Assembly (NCBI GenBank): GCA_004297555.1
Contig: SCSV01000188.1
Coordinates: 1-43,620 of the forward strand
Source of the DNA: Salinibacterium sp.
GTDB lineage: Bacteria > Actinomycetota > Actinomycetes > Actinomycetales > Microbacteriaceae
DNA: 43,620 bases
Reading direction: 5' to 3'
Part shown: positions 13,005 through 20,546 of the stretch, piece by piece
Layout: every line of letters begins with the position of its first letter
Numbering within the stretch: position 1 is the first letter of the stretch
Notes under the pieces: model-generated
Told to the model about the DNA's origin: nothing
What the model saw: the letters and a program-made list of their open reading frames with translations, nothing else
The model's database searches: none
Position numbers and translations under genes: made by a program

Positions 13005-13441
13005 CCGACTACGAGCCCACAAGCTGGTGCGTCGTCTTCAACGTCGAAGGCGCGAGCGGCTGGGCGCGATGGGTGCCGGGCCGCTTCAAGCATGTCCGGG
13101 CTTTTGCCTTCGTACCCGCCGCGCAGGTCTGGCTCTTCTATGACGTGTCGTTTGCCGGCACCGAGATCCAGGCGATCCCGGAAGGGCCCGACGCCCGTGC
13201 CGCGATCTGGTCGTTCATCGGTCCGGAAGGCAAGTCGTTCATCGTGAGCGTGCCAAAGCTGCCGCATCGCCGGCGGCTGTTTCCCTGGTCGATGTGGTGC
13301 ACCGTGGCACTGCGGCATCTGCTGCAGCTGCCCGGCAGTGCGTTGCGGCCGGACCGGTTCTATCGCGACTGTCTCGCCAACGGCGGCAAGCCGTTCGAGG
13401 CAGATGATGGACGCGCCGAAATACGAAGCCCCGCCCCCTGA
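13001..13441 (+). CDS. Hypothetical protein of the packaging/portal cluster
   Basis: 146 aa with a GTG start (GTGA overlap), MTDYEPTSWCVVFNVEGASG. I recall this family (SWxVVFNVEG, WARWVPGRFKHVRAFAFVP, WLFYDV) between terL and the portal gene of rhizobial podophages, with no known function. Contains a copy of the GTGCGTTGCG motif in codons for SALR. Confidence 0.75.
   Translation: MTDYEPTSWCVVFNVEGASGWARWVPGRFKHVRAFAFVPAAQVWLFYDVSFAGTEIQAIPEGPDARAAIWSFIGPEGKSFIVSVPKLPHRRRLFPWSMWCTVALRHLLQLPGSALRPDRFYRDCLANGGKPFEADDGRAEIRSPAP
13338..13347 (+). promoter_or_regulatory. GTGCGTTGCG motif, copy 2 (inside a gene, before the portal pair)
   Basis: Exact 10-mer inside the coding sequence of 13001-13441, 66 nt upstream of ATG 13404. 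Could be coding coincidence, but position and strand match the other copies. Confidence 0.35.
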
Positions 13442-13625
13442 TCCCGCGGTCACAGCGCTGAACGATCGCGCCAAGGCCGATCAGCTGTCCGCGCTCCAGA
13501 ACAGCGCCCGCATGGATACGGCGACGCTGATGGCGCGCTACGGGACCACGTTGGCCCTGGGTGGCACCGGTATCGCGCCTGTGTCTTCCTCCCCTCTGAT
13601 CGGGGGCCCGCTCCTTGGCCGATGA
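13404..13625 (+). CDS. Hypothetical protein preceding the portal
   Basis: 73 aa, MMDAPKYEAPPPDPAVTALN, overlapping the upstream gene by 38 nt and the portal gene by 11 nt. A Pro-rich N-terminus, a short helix (DRAKADQLSALQNSARMDTA) and a Gly-rich end. I recall similar small proteins just before the portal in related phages; possibly a virion or assembly factor. Confidence 0.65.
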   Translation: MMDAPKYEAPPPDPAVTALNDRAKADQLSALQNSARMDTATLMARYGTTLALGGTGIAPVSSSPLIGGPLLGR

Positions 13626-15207
13626 AAAAACAGCGCTGGAAAAGGAAGGGCTCGACCGGCTGGCCGCGGCCCGCCGCTGGAAATCGCTGTGGGATCTCGA
13701 CCTGCGCGAGGCCTATTTCTTCGCCACGCCGCAGCGCCAGCGCACTATCCTATCGACCTCGCAGCCGCCGACCCAGCGCCTGCTGGACGCCGCAGAGCTC
13801 AATACCGACATCGCGTTCGAGCTCTGCGGCGATTTCGCCACCGAGGTGATCAACACCTACATGCCGGAAGCCACACCATGGTGCGAGCGCGGCAAGGGCA
13901 TGTTCATCTCTGATGAGCAGTTCGCCGAGATCGCCCAGCAGGTGCGCGCCGACGACAAGAACATCTTTTCCGCAATGAAAGCGTCGAACCTGTATCCGGA
14001 GCTGTCGAAAGCGCTCGATCCGGACCTTGCTGTCGGCACGGTCGGCCTCTGGATCCAGCCATCACGGCCCGGCGGTCCGATCGAGGTGCTCGCGGTCCCG
14101 ATCCGGGAGATGGAGATCAATCTCGGCCCCAACGGCGAGATCGATGACCGCTTCGTCATCCGCTACACCCGCAACAGCTACGTCCAGAACCTGCTCGGCG
14201 ACGAGATTTGGGCCAAGGTCCCGCAAAAGATCAAGGACACGCTGAAGGAAAAGCCGACCGAGCGCACCGAACTGCGCTGGGGCTATTGGCGGCTCTGGGA
14301 CGATCATAGCGACGAATGCTGGCAGCATGTCGTCTACGTCGCCAAGGACCTCGTACACGATGTCGAGATCAAGGGTGAGGGCTGCTGTCCGTTCATTCCT
14401 TTCCGCTGGAATCCGAACCCCGACTGGCCGTGGGGCCATGGGCCGCTGCTGCAATACATGCCGACGCTGCGCCAGGTCGACGAACTTGAGCTGATGCGGA
14501 TGGAGCACGGCGAGATGGCGATCAAGCCGCCGATCGGCTATCCCGATGACAGCTTCGCCGCGATCGAGCAGGGCCTCGAGCCCGGCATGGCCTATCCGAT
14601 GCGGCAGGGCAGCGGCAAAGATGTGGTGCCGATCTACCAGCCGCCGCCGAGCAATCCGGCCGACTATCAGTATGAGGAGAAGGAGAAGCGGCTGCGCCGC
14701 GGCTTCTTCGTCGATTTCCCGCAGCAGACTGGTGACACGCCGCCGACGCTCGGCCAATGGCTGGACGAGATGGCGCGCGCGCAGCGTCGCATTGGTCGCC
14801 CCGGCCTCGCGTTCTGGCGCGAGGGTCCGGCCAAGATTTTCATCCGCTTTAAGTATCTGCTGGAGCGGTCCGGCGCGATCCACCAGATCACGGTCGACGG
14901 CAAGGCGGTTGCGCTGATGCCGATGAACCCGACCCAGCGCGCCGCCGAGCAGCAGGAGATCGCAATGGCGGTCCATGGCCTGCAGATCGCAGCGCAGATG
15001 TGGCCGGAGGAATACAAGCTGATCGTCGACGGCAAGGCCACGATGAAATCGCTGTTCGACAAGATGCGGATCGAGCTGATCAAGTTCCGCGACCAGAAAC
15101 AGGTCGAAGGCGTGCTGAAGCAGATGACGCAACTGATCGGCTCGACTCCGCCCGGCGCGCAGCGCGGTGGTCAGCTTGCGGCCGAGCAGGGGATGACAAA
15201 CGCATGA
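13615..15207 (+). CDS. Portal (head-to-tail connector) protein
   Basis: 530 aa with a TTG start. Fits the T7 gp8-type head-tail connector family: N-terminal helix ARRWKSLWDLDLREAYFFAT, the conserved LLDAAELNTDIAFELCGDFA region, ...PLLQYMPTLRQVDELELMRM, and a C-terminal MARAQRRIGRPGLAFWREGP. It forms the dodecameric ring through which TerL pumps DNA and to which the tail tube binds. Length is as expected. Followed by an ATGA overlap. Confidence 0.9.
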   Translation: MADEKTALEKEGLDRLAAARRWKSLWDLDLREAYFFATPQRQRTILSTSQPPTQRLLDAAELNTDIAFELCGDFATEVINTYMPEATPWCERGKGMFISDEQFAEIAQQVRADDKNIFSAMKASNLYPELSKALDPDLAVGTVGLWIQPSRPGGPIEVLAVPIREMEINLGPNGEIDDRFVIRYTRNSYVQNLLGDEIWAKVPQKIKDTLKEKPTERTELRWGYWRLWDDHSDECWQHVVYVAKDLVHDVEIKGEGCCPFIPFRWNPNPDWPWGHGPLLQYMPTLRQVDELELMRMEHGEMAIKPPIGYPDDSFAAIEQGLEPGMAYPMRQGSGKDVVPIYQPPPSNPADYQYEEKEKRLRRGFFVDFPQQTGDTPPTLGQWLDEMARAQRRIGRPGLAFWREGPAKIFIRFKYLLERSGAIHQITVDGKAVALMPMNPTQRAAEQQEIAMAVHGLQIAAQMWPEEYKLIVDGKATMKSLFDKMRIELIKFRDQKQVEGVLKQMTQLIGSTPPGAQRGGQLAAEQGMTNA

Positions 15208-15584
15208 CCGTCGAGCCGATGACCCCGCACGAGGAGGAGGCCGACGCGATCAAGCGCATTGCGCAAGGCCGCGATGGCCTGCTGCTGCACCGCTATCTCA
15301 GGCGCATTTTGGAGGCCGTTGTCGACCTGGATTCTGAGAGTGCGTTGCGAAGCCACAACGGTCGCCGCAGCTTGGCGCGAGACTTGATGCGGCTCATGGC
15401 CGAGGGAATTGATGAGCACAGACCCGACAGTAGTGCCGACGACCCCATCCTCGCCCGCACCCGCGGCCCCGTCGCCGTCTCCGGCACCGGCCGCAGCCGC
15501 CGCGACGCCCGCTTCCTCCCCCGCGTCGACAGCTACGCCGGCGAGCTCAACGCCGACGGCACCCTCCCCGCCGAGCCGACCTGA
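15204..15584 (+). CDS. Hypothetical protein, partly overprinted by scaffold gene
   Basis: 126 aa, MTVEPMTPHEEEADAIKRIA, with a helical N-terminal domain ending ...GRRSLARDLMRLMAEG. Its last ~57 codons overlap the scaffold gene in another frame and are basic and low in complexity. In relatives, as I recall, this protein ends soon after RRSLARDLM, so the tail may be a consequence of the stop-free Pro/Ala linker of scaffold. Function unknown. Confidence 0.65.
   Translation: MTVEPMTPHEEEADAIKRIAQGRDGLLLHRYLRRILEAVVDLDSESALRSHNGRRSLARDLMRLMAEGIDEHRPDSSADDPILARTRGPVAVSGTGRSRRDARFLPRVDSYAGELNADGTLPAEPT
15340..15349 (+). promoter_or_regulatory. GTGCGTTGCG motif, copy 3 (before scaffold)
   Basis: Exact 10-mer inside the coding sequence of 15204-15584, 72 nt upstream of the scaffold ATG 15412. 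Same strand as all other copies; promoter role is conjecture. Confidence 0.35.
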
Positions 15585-16221
15585 CTGGCTGCCGGAGAAC
15601 TTCTTCGACGCCGCGGCCGGCCCGAAGTGGGACGACTTCGGAAAGCACTTCGCCGAGATTGCCACCCGCGATGCGGCCGAGCAGGTGCGCCGCGCCGCGC
15701 TCGCGCAGAAGCCGGAAGACGTCAAGATCGAGCTGCCCAAGGACTTCCAGGTCCCGCAGGGCGTCGAGTTCAAGATCGATCCGGCCAAGCCTGAATTCGC
15801 CAAGCTGCAGGCCGCCGCGGTCAAGCACGGCCTTTCCAGCGAAGCCGTGTCCGACCTGGTCGGCGTCTATGCCGAGACGGTGGTCGGCTCCGAGGCGACG
15901 ATCGCCGCTGCAAAGGCGGCCGAGGTTGCCAAGCTCGGCGCCAACGGCCCGGCCCGCGTCACCGCGCTCGGCACGTTCTTCGACGCGATGGGCGCGCCCG
16001 AGATGAAGCAGATGCTGGTCACGGCCGGCATCGTGCAGGCGGCCGAGAAGATCGTCGCCAAATTCCAGAGCCAGGGCTCCGCGACGTTCTCGCAGTCGGG
16101 CCGCGTTCCGGATGCCGGCGGCAAGGTGAGTGAGGAAGCCTACGCCAAGATGTCGCCCGCTCAGCGGCTCGACTACGCGCGCCAGTTCGATCAGGCGCAG
16201 TTCCAGAAGAAATCGGCTTGA
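15412..16221 (+). CDS. Capsid scaffolding protein
   Basis: 269 aa from ATG 15412. Residues 1-55 are a Pro/Ala/Thr/Ser-rich disordered tail, then SRPDWLPENFFDAAAGPKWD, the conserved entry of podovirus scaffolding proteins, a helical body, and a C-terminal basic helix ending AQRLDYARQFDQAQFQKKSA that would touch the coat protein. It lies directly before the major capsid gene, as expected. Would guide procapsid assembly and then leave. Confidence 0.82.
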   Translation: MSTDPTVVPTTPSSPAPAAPSPSPAPAAAAATPASSPASTATPASSTPTAPSPPSRPDWLPENFFDAAAGPKWDDFGKHFAEIATRDAAEQVRRAALAQKPEDVKIELPKDFQVPQGVEFKIDPAKPEFAKLQAAAVKHGLSSEAVSDLVGVYAETVVGSEATIAAAKAAEVAKLGANGPARVTALGTFFDAMGAPEMKQMLVTAGIVQAAEKIVAKFQSQGSATFSQSGRVPDAGGKVSEEAYAKMSPAQRLDYARQFDQAQFQKKSA

Positions 16222-16238
16222 GAGAAGGACCCTGAACC

Positions 16239-17192
16239 ATGGCCGTGAACAACCTCATCACCCTTCCTGAATACGCGAAGGGTTTCGCGATGGAGGATAT
16301 TCGCCGCACCGTGATCGAGATGTTCACGCAGTACAGCGATGTCTTCGAGGTCATGCCATTCGAGGCGCTGCGCGGCTCCAAGTACCAGGGTTACCGCGAG
16401 GCGGCGCTGCCGACCCCGGTGTTCCGCGCCATCAACGAGGCATCGTCCAGCGGCCACGGTACGATCTCGCCGTTCGACGAGGCCACCTACATCATCGACC
16501 ACGACATCGACGTCGACCGCGCGATCCAGGACCGTCACGGCCCGGAGCGCCGCAACTACGAGGAGCGGATGGGCATCACCGCTTTTGCCCGTCTTTGGGT
16601 CGACACCTTTATCAAGGGCGACCAGTCGACGAATCCGCGGGTGTTCAACGGCCTCAACGTCCGCGCCCGCAAGTTCGGCCGGCTCTACCACAACTCGGCC
16701 GCTTCTGGCGGCGCCGCGCTGTCGCTGGCGAATCTCGACCAGTTCCTCAACAACATCTCGCGCAAGTCCGGTACCACCTACATGCTGGTGCCGTTCATCT
16801 CGCTGCCGCTGTGGATCGCGGCGGCCCGCAGCACCACCCTGACTGGCTTCGTGATGCAGACCTGGAACGAGATCGGCATGCCCAAGCTCAGCTATGCCAA
16901 CATTCGCATCCTCTCGGGCTACCCGAAGGACGACCAGGTTCCGGTGCTGCAGTTCAACGAGGTCGCCTCGGGCGGCGGCTCGGCAGTGACCGGCTCGCTG
17001 TATGGCATGACCCTCGGCGAGGGCATGCTGCGCGGCATCACCGTTCGGCCGCTGACCCCGGAAGACGTCGGCCTGCTGCAGGATCGCAAGACCTACCGCA
17101 CGCACATCGGCTGGGACGTCGGCGTCGTCGACGAGCACAAGTACTGCCTGGGTCGCCTCGACTCGTGGACCAACGCGCCAATCGTGGCCTGA
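16239..17192 (+). CDS. Major capsid protein
   Basis: 317 aa, MAVNNLITLPEYAKGFAMED, with AAGGA 9-10 nt upstream. Position directly after scaffold, size and the sequence pattern (long N-terminal arm, ARLWVDTFIKGDQ, LDRKTYRTHIGWDVGVVDEH-like C-terminus) fit an HK97-fold podovirus coat protein of the Bordetella BPP-1/Hyphomicrobiales type. Fold assignment is from family resemblance and synteny, not alignment. Confidence 0.85.
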   Translation: MAVNNLITLPEYAKGFAMEDIRRTVIEMFTQYSDVFEVMPFEALRGSKYQGYREAALPTPVFRAINEASSSGHGTISPFDEATYIIDHDIDVDRAIQDRHGPERRNYEERMGITAFARLWVDTFIKGDQSTNPRVFNGLNVRARKFGRLYHNSAASGGAALSLANLDQFLNNISRKSGTTYMLVPFISLPLWIAAARSTTLTGFVMQTWNEIGMPKLSYANIRILSGYPKDDQVPVLQFNEVASGGGSAVTGSLYGMTLGEGMLRGITVRPLTPEDVGLLQDRKTYRTHIGWDVGVVDEHKYCLGRLDSWTNAPIVA

Positions 17193-17208
17193 TCAAAGGG
17201 AGGCCCTG

Positions 17209-17730
17209 ATGGGCGACCGTTCCTATTCCTTCGACGCCAACATGATCCTTTCGGACGGTGTCGCGGCGATCGCGGCATCAGGCTACGCGCAGTATGCCGG
17301 CGCCGACGCGATCATCGACCTTGGCGGCAACCAGAACATCACGGTCACGCTGCCGTCGATCGCCGACGTCTCGAGCATCACGCCGCAGCAGGCCCGCATT
17401 GACGCCTATCTGGTGATCGACGTGACCGCGGTCACCACCTCCGGCACGGCTTCGGAGAAGCTGATCCTGGTGGGCTCGAACGATCCGAGCTTCGCGGCCG
17501 GCAAGACGATCCAGCTCGGCATGATGGAGTTCGGCGCCATCGTCTCGCAGGAACAGCCCAACGGCTTCGTCACCGCCGCGCCCAACGCGGTCGGCGGCTC
17601 GCGCTACGAGATGGGCTTCACGAACGAGCAGAACAACGTGAAGTACGAGTATCTGAAGCTCTATGTCGTGATCGCCAACTCGGGCTCGATCACCTTCAAG
17701 GCGTTCGTCGCCGTCACGCCGGAGCCGTAG
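17209..17730 (+). CDS. Capsid decoration (Bbp16-like) protein
   Basis: 173 aa, beta-rich: MGDRSYSFDANMILSDGVAA, then IDLGGNQNITVTLPSIADVS, DAYLVIDVTAV and LKLYVVIANSGSITFKAFV. This matches my memory of the Bbp16-type capsid cement protein that follows the coat gene in BPP-1-like podoviruses. Would bind the outside of the capsid and stabilise it. Spacing of 16 nt after the coat stop with AGGGAGG upstream implies strong translation. Confidence 0.65.
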   Translation: MGDRSYSFDANMILSDGVAAIAASGYAQYAGADAIIDLGGNQNITVTLPSIADVSSITPQQARIDAYLVIDVTAVTTSGTASEKLILVGSNDPSFAAGKTIQLGMMEFGAIVSQEQPNGFVTAAPNAVGGSRYEMGFTNEQNNVKYEYLKLYVVIANSGSITFKAFVAVTPEP

Positions 17731-17731
17731 G

Positions 17732-17962
17732 ATGCACATTCCTCCGGAGAAGCTGCTGCCGCAGGACCTGGTCGACGTGTTCGACCATGGTCATGCCGAT
17801 GAGCCGAACGACCCGGCGGTGCGGATCCGGATGCACGTGGTTGATGCCAAGCACGCCATGGAGGTCGAGCCGAGCCGCTACCGCCTCGACCTCGCCAAGC
17901 CAGTGAAGGCCGAGCCTGAGGTCGAGCCCGACCACGAAGACGAGGACGAGACGGATGTTTGA
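17732..17962 (+). CDS. Hypothetical protein
   Basis: 76 aa, MHIPPEKLLPQDLVDVFDHG, ending in an acidic tail (EPEVEPDHEDEDETDV). Located between decoration protein and a tail-region gene; possibly a small assembly factor. No family recognised. Confidence 0.65.
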   Translation: MHIPPEKLLPQDLVDVFDHGHADEPNDPAVRIRMHVVDAKHAMEVEPSRYRLDLAKPVKAEPEVEPDHEDEDETDV

Positions 17963-18542
17963 CGGCGAATTCACCCGGGTCACGAACTCGCTTGGCCCCG
18001 AACTGGCGAAGACCTTCGTCGTGCTTTGGGACATCGGGCCGCACAAGCCGAGCCCGCCGAAGCGCCCGGACACGCCGAAGGGCAAGCCCGGCCAGCCCGA
18101 ATTTGATCTCGCGATGATCGAGTTCAGGGAACAGCTCGATGCTTACGAGGACGCGCTCAAGGCCTATGGCCGCGCCAAGACCGAATATGCCGAGTGGCAG
18201 AAGCGTGAGGGCGGCGCGATCGAGCGCACGATGTATTCGTGCGATGCCCATGACGCGCTGGCCCGGGACGCCGCGAATGCGCCGATGCTCGACGTGCTCG
18301 ACCAGGAGGGCAACACGGTGTTGGACGAGCAGACCGGAGAGCCGAAGCAGGCCGCGCGGCTGCGCTATTTCATTTCGGCGTCGACCCGCGGCCATGAGCG
18401 GCTGAAGAACCATGGCCTGCCCGAAGGCGTGAAGCCCGGCAGGGGACAGGCCGAGAATATCCGGCGGCAGCGCGAAGGCGAGGACGAATTCCTGCGCGCG
18501 CGGGCCGCCGATCCCGTGTTCGGACAGGAGATGACCCGATGA
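17955..18542 (+). CDS. Hypothetical protein of the structural module
   Basis: 195 aa, starts inside the end of the previous gene. A Pro-rich region (PHKPSPPKRPDTPKGKPG) is followed by coiled-coil helices and a C-terminal basic region. Not recognised. Lies in the head-tail region and ends in an ATGA overlap with the secreted-type protein at 18539. Confidence 0.7.
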   Translation: MFDGEFTRVTNSLGPELAKTFVVLWDIGPHKPSPPKRPDTPKGKPGQPEFDLAMIEFREQLDAYEDALKAYGRAKTEYAEWQKREGGAIERTMYSCDAHDALARDAANAPMLDVLDQEGNTVLDEQTGEPKQAARLRYFISASTRGHERLKNHGLPEGVKPGRGQAENIRRQREGEDEFLRARAADPVFGQEMTR

Positions 18543-19126
18543 AGATGTTCCGCCTGCTTACTGCCGCGCTCGCGGCTGCGTTCATTGTCGCCGCGGCGCC
18601 GGTCCAGGCGGCGCAGGTCTACATGTGCTCCCCCGACGTCGCCGGCGGCGTGCAGGGTCCGCGTACCTGGGGCGGCACGCTGAGCCCGGTCCCGTCCGGC
18701 ACGATCTACGTCCTGAACGGACAGGGCTGCGGCCTGATCGCGCAAGGCGACGTCGGCTACTTCGCCTCGCAGGGCTTCACCCAGGCATCGTCGCAGCAGT
18801 CGTTTCTGTTCACGACCGGCGTGGCCACCGGCACCACCGACTTCGTGATCGGTTCTGTCCCAGCCGGCGCCTACATCCAGCAGATCATCTATTCGAACGC
18901 GGTTGCGGCGGCGGTCACCGGCGGCATTTCGATCGGCACCACGGCGAACGGCACCGACGTGGTTGCGGCGCAAGCCGTCGGCTCCTCGGCGTTGACCTTC
19001 ACCACCGACGCGCTGCTGCTCAAGCGGGTGTTCTCGACTACCGCGGCCACCCCGCTGCACGCCGCCGCGGTGACCGCATGGAATTCGACGAACGTCACCA
19101 TCACGGTCGTCTACGGCTACTTCTGA
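18539..19126 (+). CDS. Secreted-type structural-region protein (Sec signal peptide)
   Basis: 195 aa. MKMFRLLTAALAAAFIVAAA followed by PVQAAQ is a classical Sec signal peptide with an AxA-like cleavage site. The mature part is Ala/Thr/Gly-rich and beta-like, with exactly two Cys (YMCSP and GQGCGL). It sits between capsid and tail genes. A virion decoration protein that resembles an exported protein is odd; see findings. Followed by a strong terminator. Confidence 0.75.
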   Translation: MKMFRLLTAALAAAFIVAAAPVQAAQVYMCSPDVAGGVQGPRTWGGTLSPVPSGTIYVLNGQGCGLIAQGDVGYFASQGFTQASSQQSFLFTTGVATGTTDFVIGSVPAGAYIQQIIYSNAVAAAVTGGISIGTTANGTDVVAAQAVGSSALTFTTDALLLKRVFSTTAATPLHAAAVTAWNSTNVTITVVYGYF

Positions 19127-19154
19127 GCTCCTCGCGGAGAACTTGGACAGGCCT

Positions 19155-19183
19155 GACCCTCCCTTCGGGGAGGGTCTTTTTTT
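19155..19183 (+). terminator. Rho-independent terminator
   Basis: Perfect 9-bp stem GACCCTCCC/GGGAGGGTC with a TTCG tetraloop, followed by seven T. It ends the head-gene transcript 28 nt after the 18539-19126 stop. It is the only strong intrinsic terminator I see in the window. Confidence 0.92.
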
Positions 19184-19186
19184 GGG

Positions 19187-19196
19187 GTGCGTTGCG
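19187..19196 (+). promoter_or_regulatory. GTGCGTTGCG motif, copy 4 (after terminator, before GIY-YIG gene)
   Basis: Exact 10-mer starting 4 nt after the terminator T-run and 39 nt before ATG 19226. Placement directly between a terminator and a gene is what a promoter would need. Extended form GGTGCGTTGCGGCGG is shared with copy 6 at 31432. Confidence 0.55.
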
Positions 19197-19225
19197 GCGG
19201 ATCGCCGCGCTGCCATCGTGTCGCC

Positions 19226-19807
19226 ATGACGTCTATCGTTTACATGGCAACGAACACGGTGAACGGGAAGCGCTATATCGGCGCGACCAGCAAGGGTTTG
19301 CGCGTGCGCCGAAAACAGCATGAGCAGGCGCCCAACGCCAAACGGATTACTTGCCGGTATTTTCACGCAGCGATCAAAAAACACGGTGCTGGCGCATTCG
19401 AATGGACGGTTCTGGTCCGCTGCGAGTCGTTTGCCGACGCGCTTAAGGCCGAAGTGCATCTGATCGCCCAGATGAAGCCCGAGTACAACTTGACCTTGGG
19501 CGGCCAAGGAACAGCCGGTCGGACGGTGTCGAAAGAGGCGCGGCTTGCAGCATCGCTCAGCCGCCGTGGTCGGCCACAGACGCCCGAGGAAAAACAGAGA
19601 CAGATCGAGGCTCAGACCGGCCGGAAATATAGCGAAAGCCATCGGGCTGCGATCAGCGCTGGAAAGCGCGGCAAGGCATTCTCCGACGAACACAAAGCGC
19701 GGCTGCGGGTAGCTCGTGCGCGCCAGGTCGTCACTGAGCAAATGCGCGAAAAGTACCGGCAAAATAGTGCGCGTCGGCCGCGTGACGCGATGGGGAGGAT
19801 GATTTGA
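19226..19807 (+). CDS. GIY-YIG homing endonuclease with NUMOD-type repeats
   Basis: 193 aa from ATG 19226. Residues 4-19 (IVYMATNTVNGKRYIG) are the GIY-YIG core; further on come RRKQHEQA, the E of FADALKAEVHLI and the N of YNLTLGG. The C-terminal half carries NUMOD3-like DNA-binding repeats (GRKYSESHRAAISAGKRG, KAFSDEHKARLRVARA). It interrupts the structural operon behind its own terminator and motif, the pattern of a mobile gene inserted between capsid and tail genes. No Shine-Dalgarno is obvious. Confidence 0.87.
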   Translation: MTSIVYMATNTVNGKRYIGATSKGLRVRRKQHEQAPNAKRITCRYFHAAIKKHGAGAFEWTVLVRCESFADALKAEVHLIAQMKPEYNLTLGGQGTAGRTVSKEARLAASLSRRGRPQTPEEKQRQIEAQTGRKYSESHRAAISAGKRGKAFSDEHKARLRVARARQVVTEQMREKYRQNSARRPRDAMGRMI

Positions 19808-20538
19808 GCTTTCAGTGGCCGTCCTCGAAGATCGACGTCATCAATTCAGCCCTCACCTCGACGGGTGACAACATCGTCACGGCCGCGGACAACGGCTCGG
19901 ACGAATGGAACATCTGTTCGAACACCTACGAGACGTCGCTCGCCTACATCATGGAGAGCCACGGCTGGGGCTATGCGACGCAGGTTGCGGTGTTGCAGCC
20001 GAGCCCGACGCCTCCGCAGGACAGCAACTGGGACACGGCGTATCCGCTGCCGAACGACTGCATTCACATCATCTGGGCCAAGATCAATCAGGATGTGGCC
20101 TCGGCGCTGGGCTCCTCGCAGCCGGTCCTGACCCTCTACAAGATCATGGGCACGCCGACCGGCCCGGTGCTGGTCATCAACGCGCAGGGCGGCCCGCCGC
20201 CGCCGAACCCGCCGCAGACGCCGGCGCAGGTGACGATCAAGTATATCTCAAACTCCGGCGCGCTGTGCGACTCGACCAATGGCACGCCCACCATGATCGT
20301 GGCGCTGCAGACTTACGTGATGTCCGGCATCTACCGGGCACTACACGAGGACGTCACCGAGGCCGATCGAGTTTACCAGGGCGCGGAGAGACTGCTACAG
20401 CAAGCGCGCACCCGCTATGACCAGCAGCTGCCGAAGCGTCAGTTTTTCAATTCCCGCATCACGGCGTCGCGCCGTATCCGTCGGCCCTGGCCCCAAATGG
20501 GCAACAACAGCTGGGGCGGTTCGAACACTCCCGGCTGA
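19804..20538 (+). CDS. Tail tubular protein A-like (adaptor)
   Basis: 244 aa with a TTG start that overlaps the upstream stop (TTGA). The sequence SSKIDVINSALTSTGDNIVT, ETSLAYIMESHGWGYATQVA, WDTAYPLPNDCIHIIWAKIN and YVMSGIYRALHEDVTEADRV is typical of T7 gp11-type tail adaptor proteins. It would bind below the portal. A Pro-rich loop (GGPPPPNPPQTP) is peculiar to this version. Followed by the nozzle gene, the usual order. Confidence 0.8.
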   Translation: MSFQWPSSKIDVINSALTSTGDNIVTAADNGSDEWNICSNTYETSLAYIMESHGWGYATQVAVLQPSPTPPQDSNWDTAYPLPNDCIHIIWAKINQDVASALGSSQPVLTLYKIMGTPTGPVLVINAQGGPPPPNPPQTPAQVTIKYISNSGALCDSTNGTPTMIVALQTYVMSGIYRALHEDVTEADRVYQGAERLLQQARTRYDQQLPKRQFFNSRITASRRIRRPWPQMGNNSWGGSNTPG

Positions 20539-20546
20539 GGGCCTGA

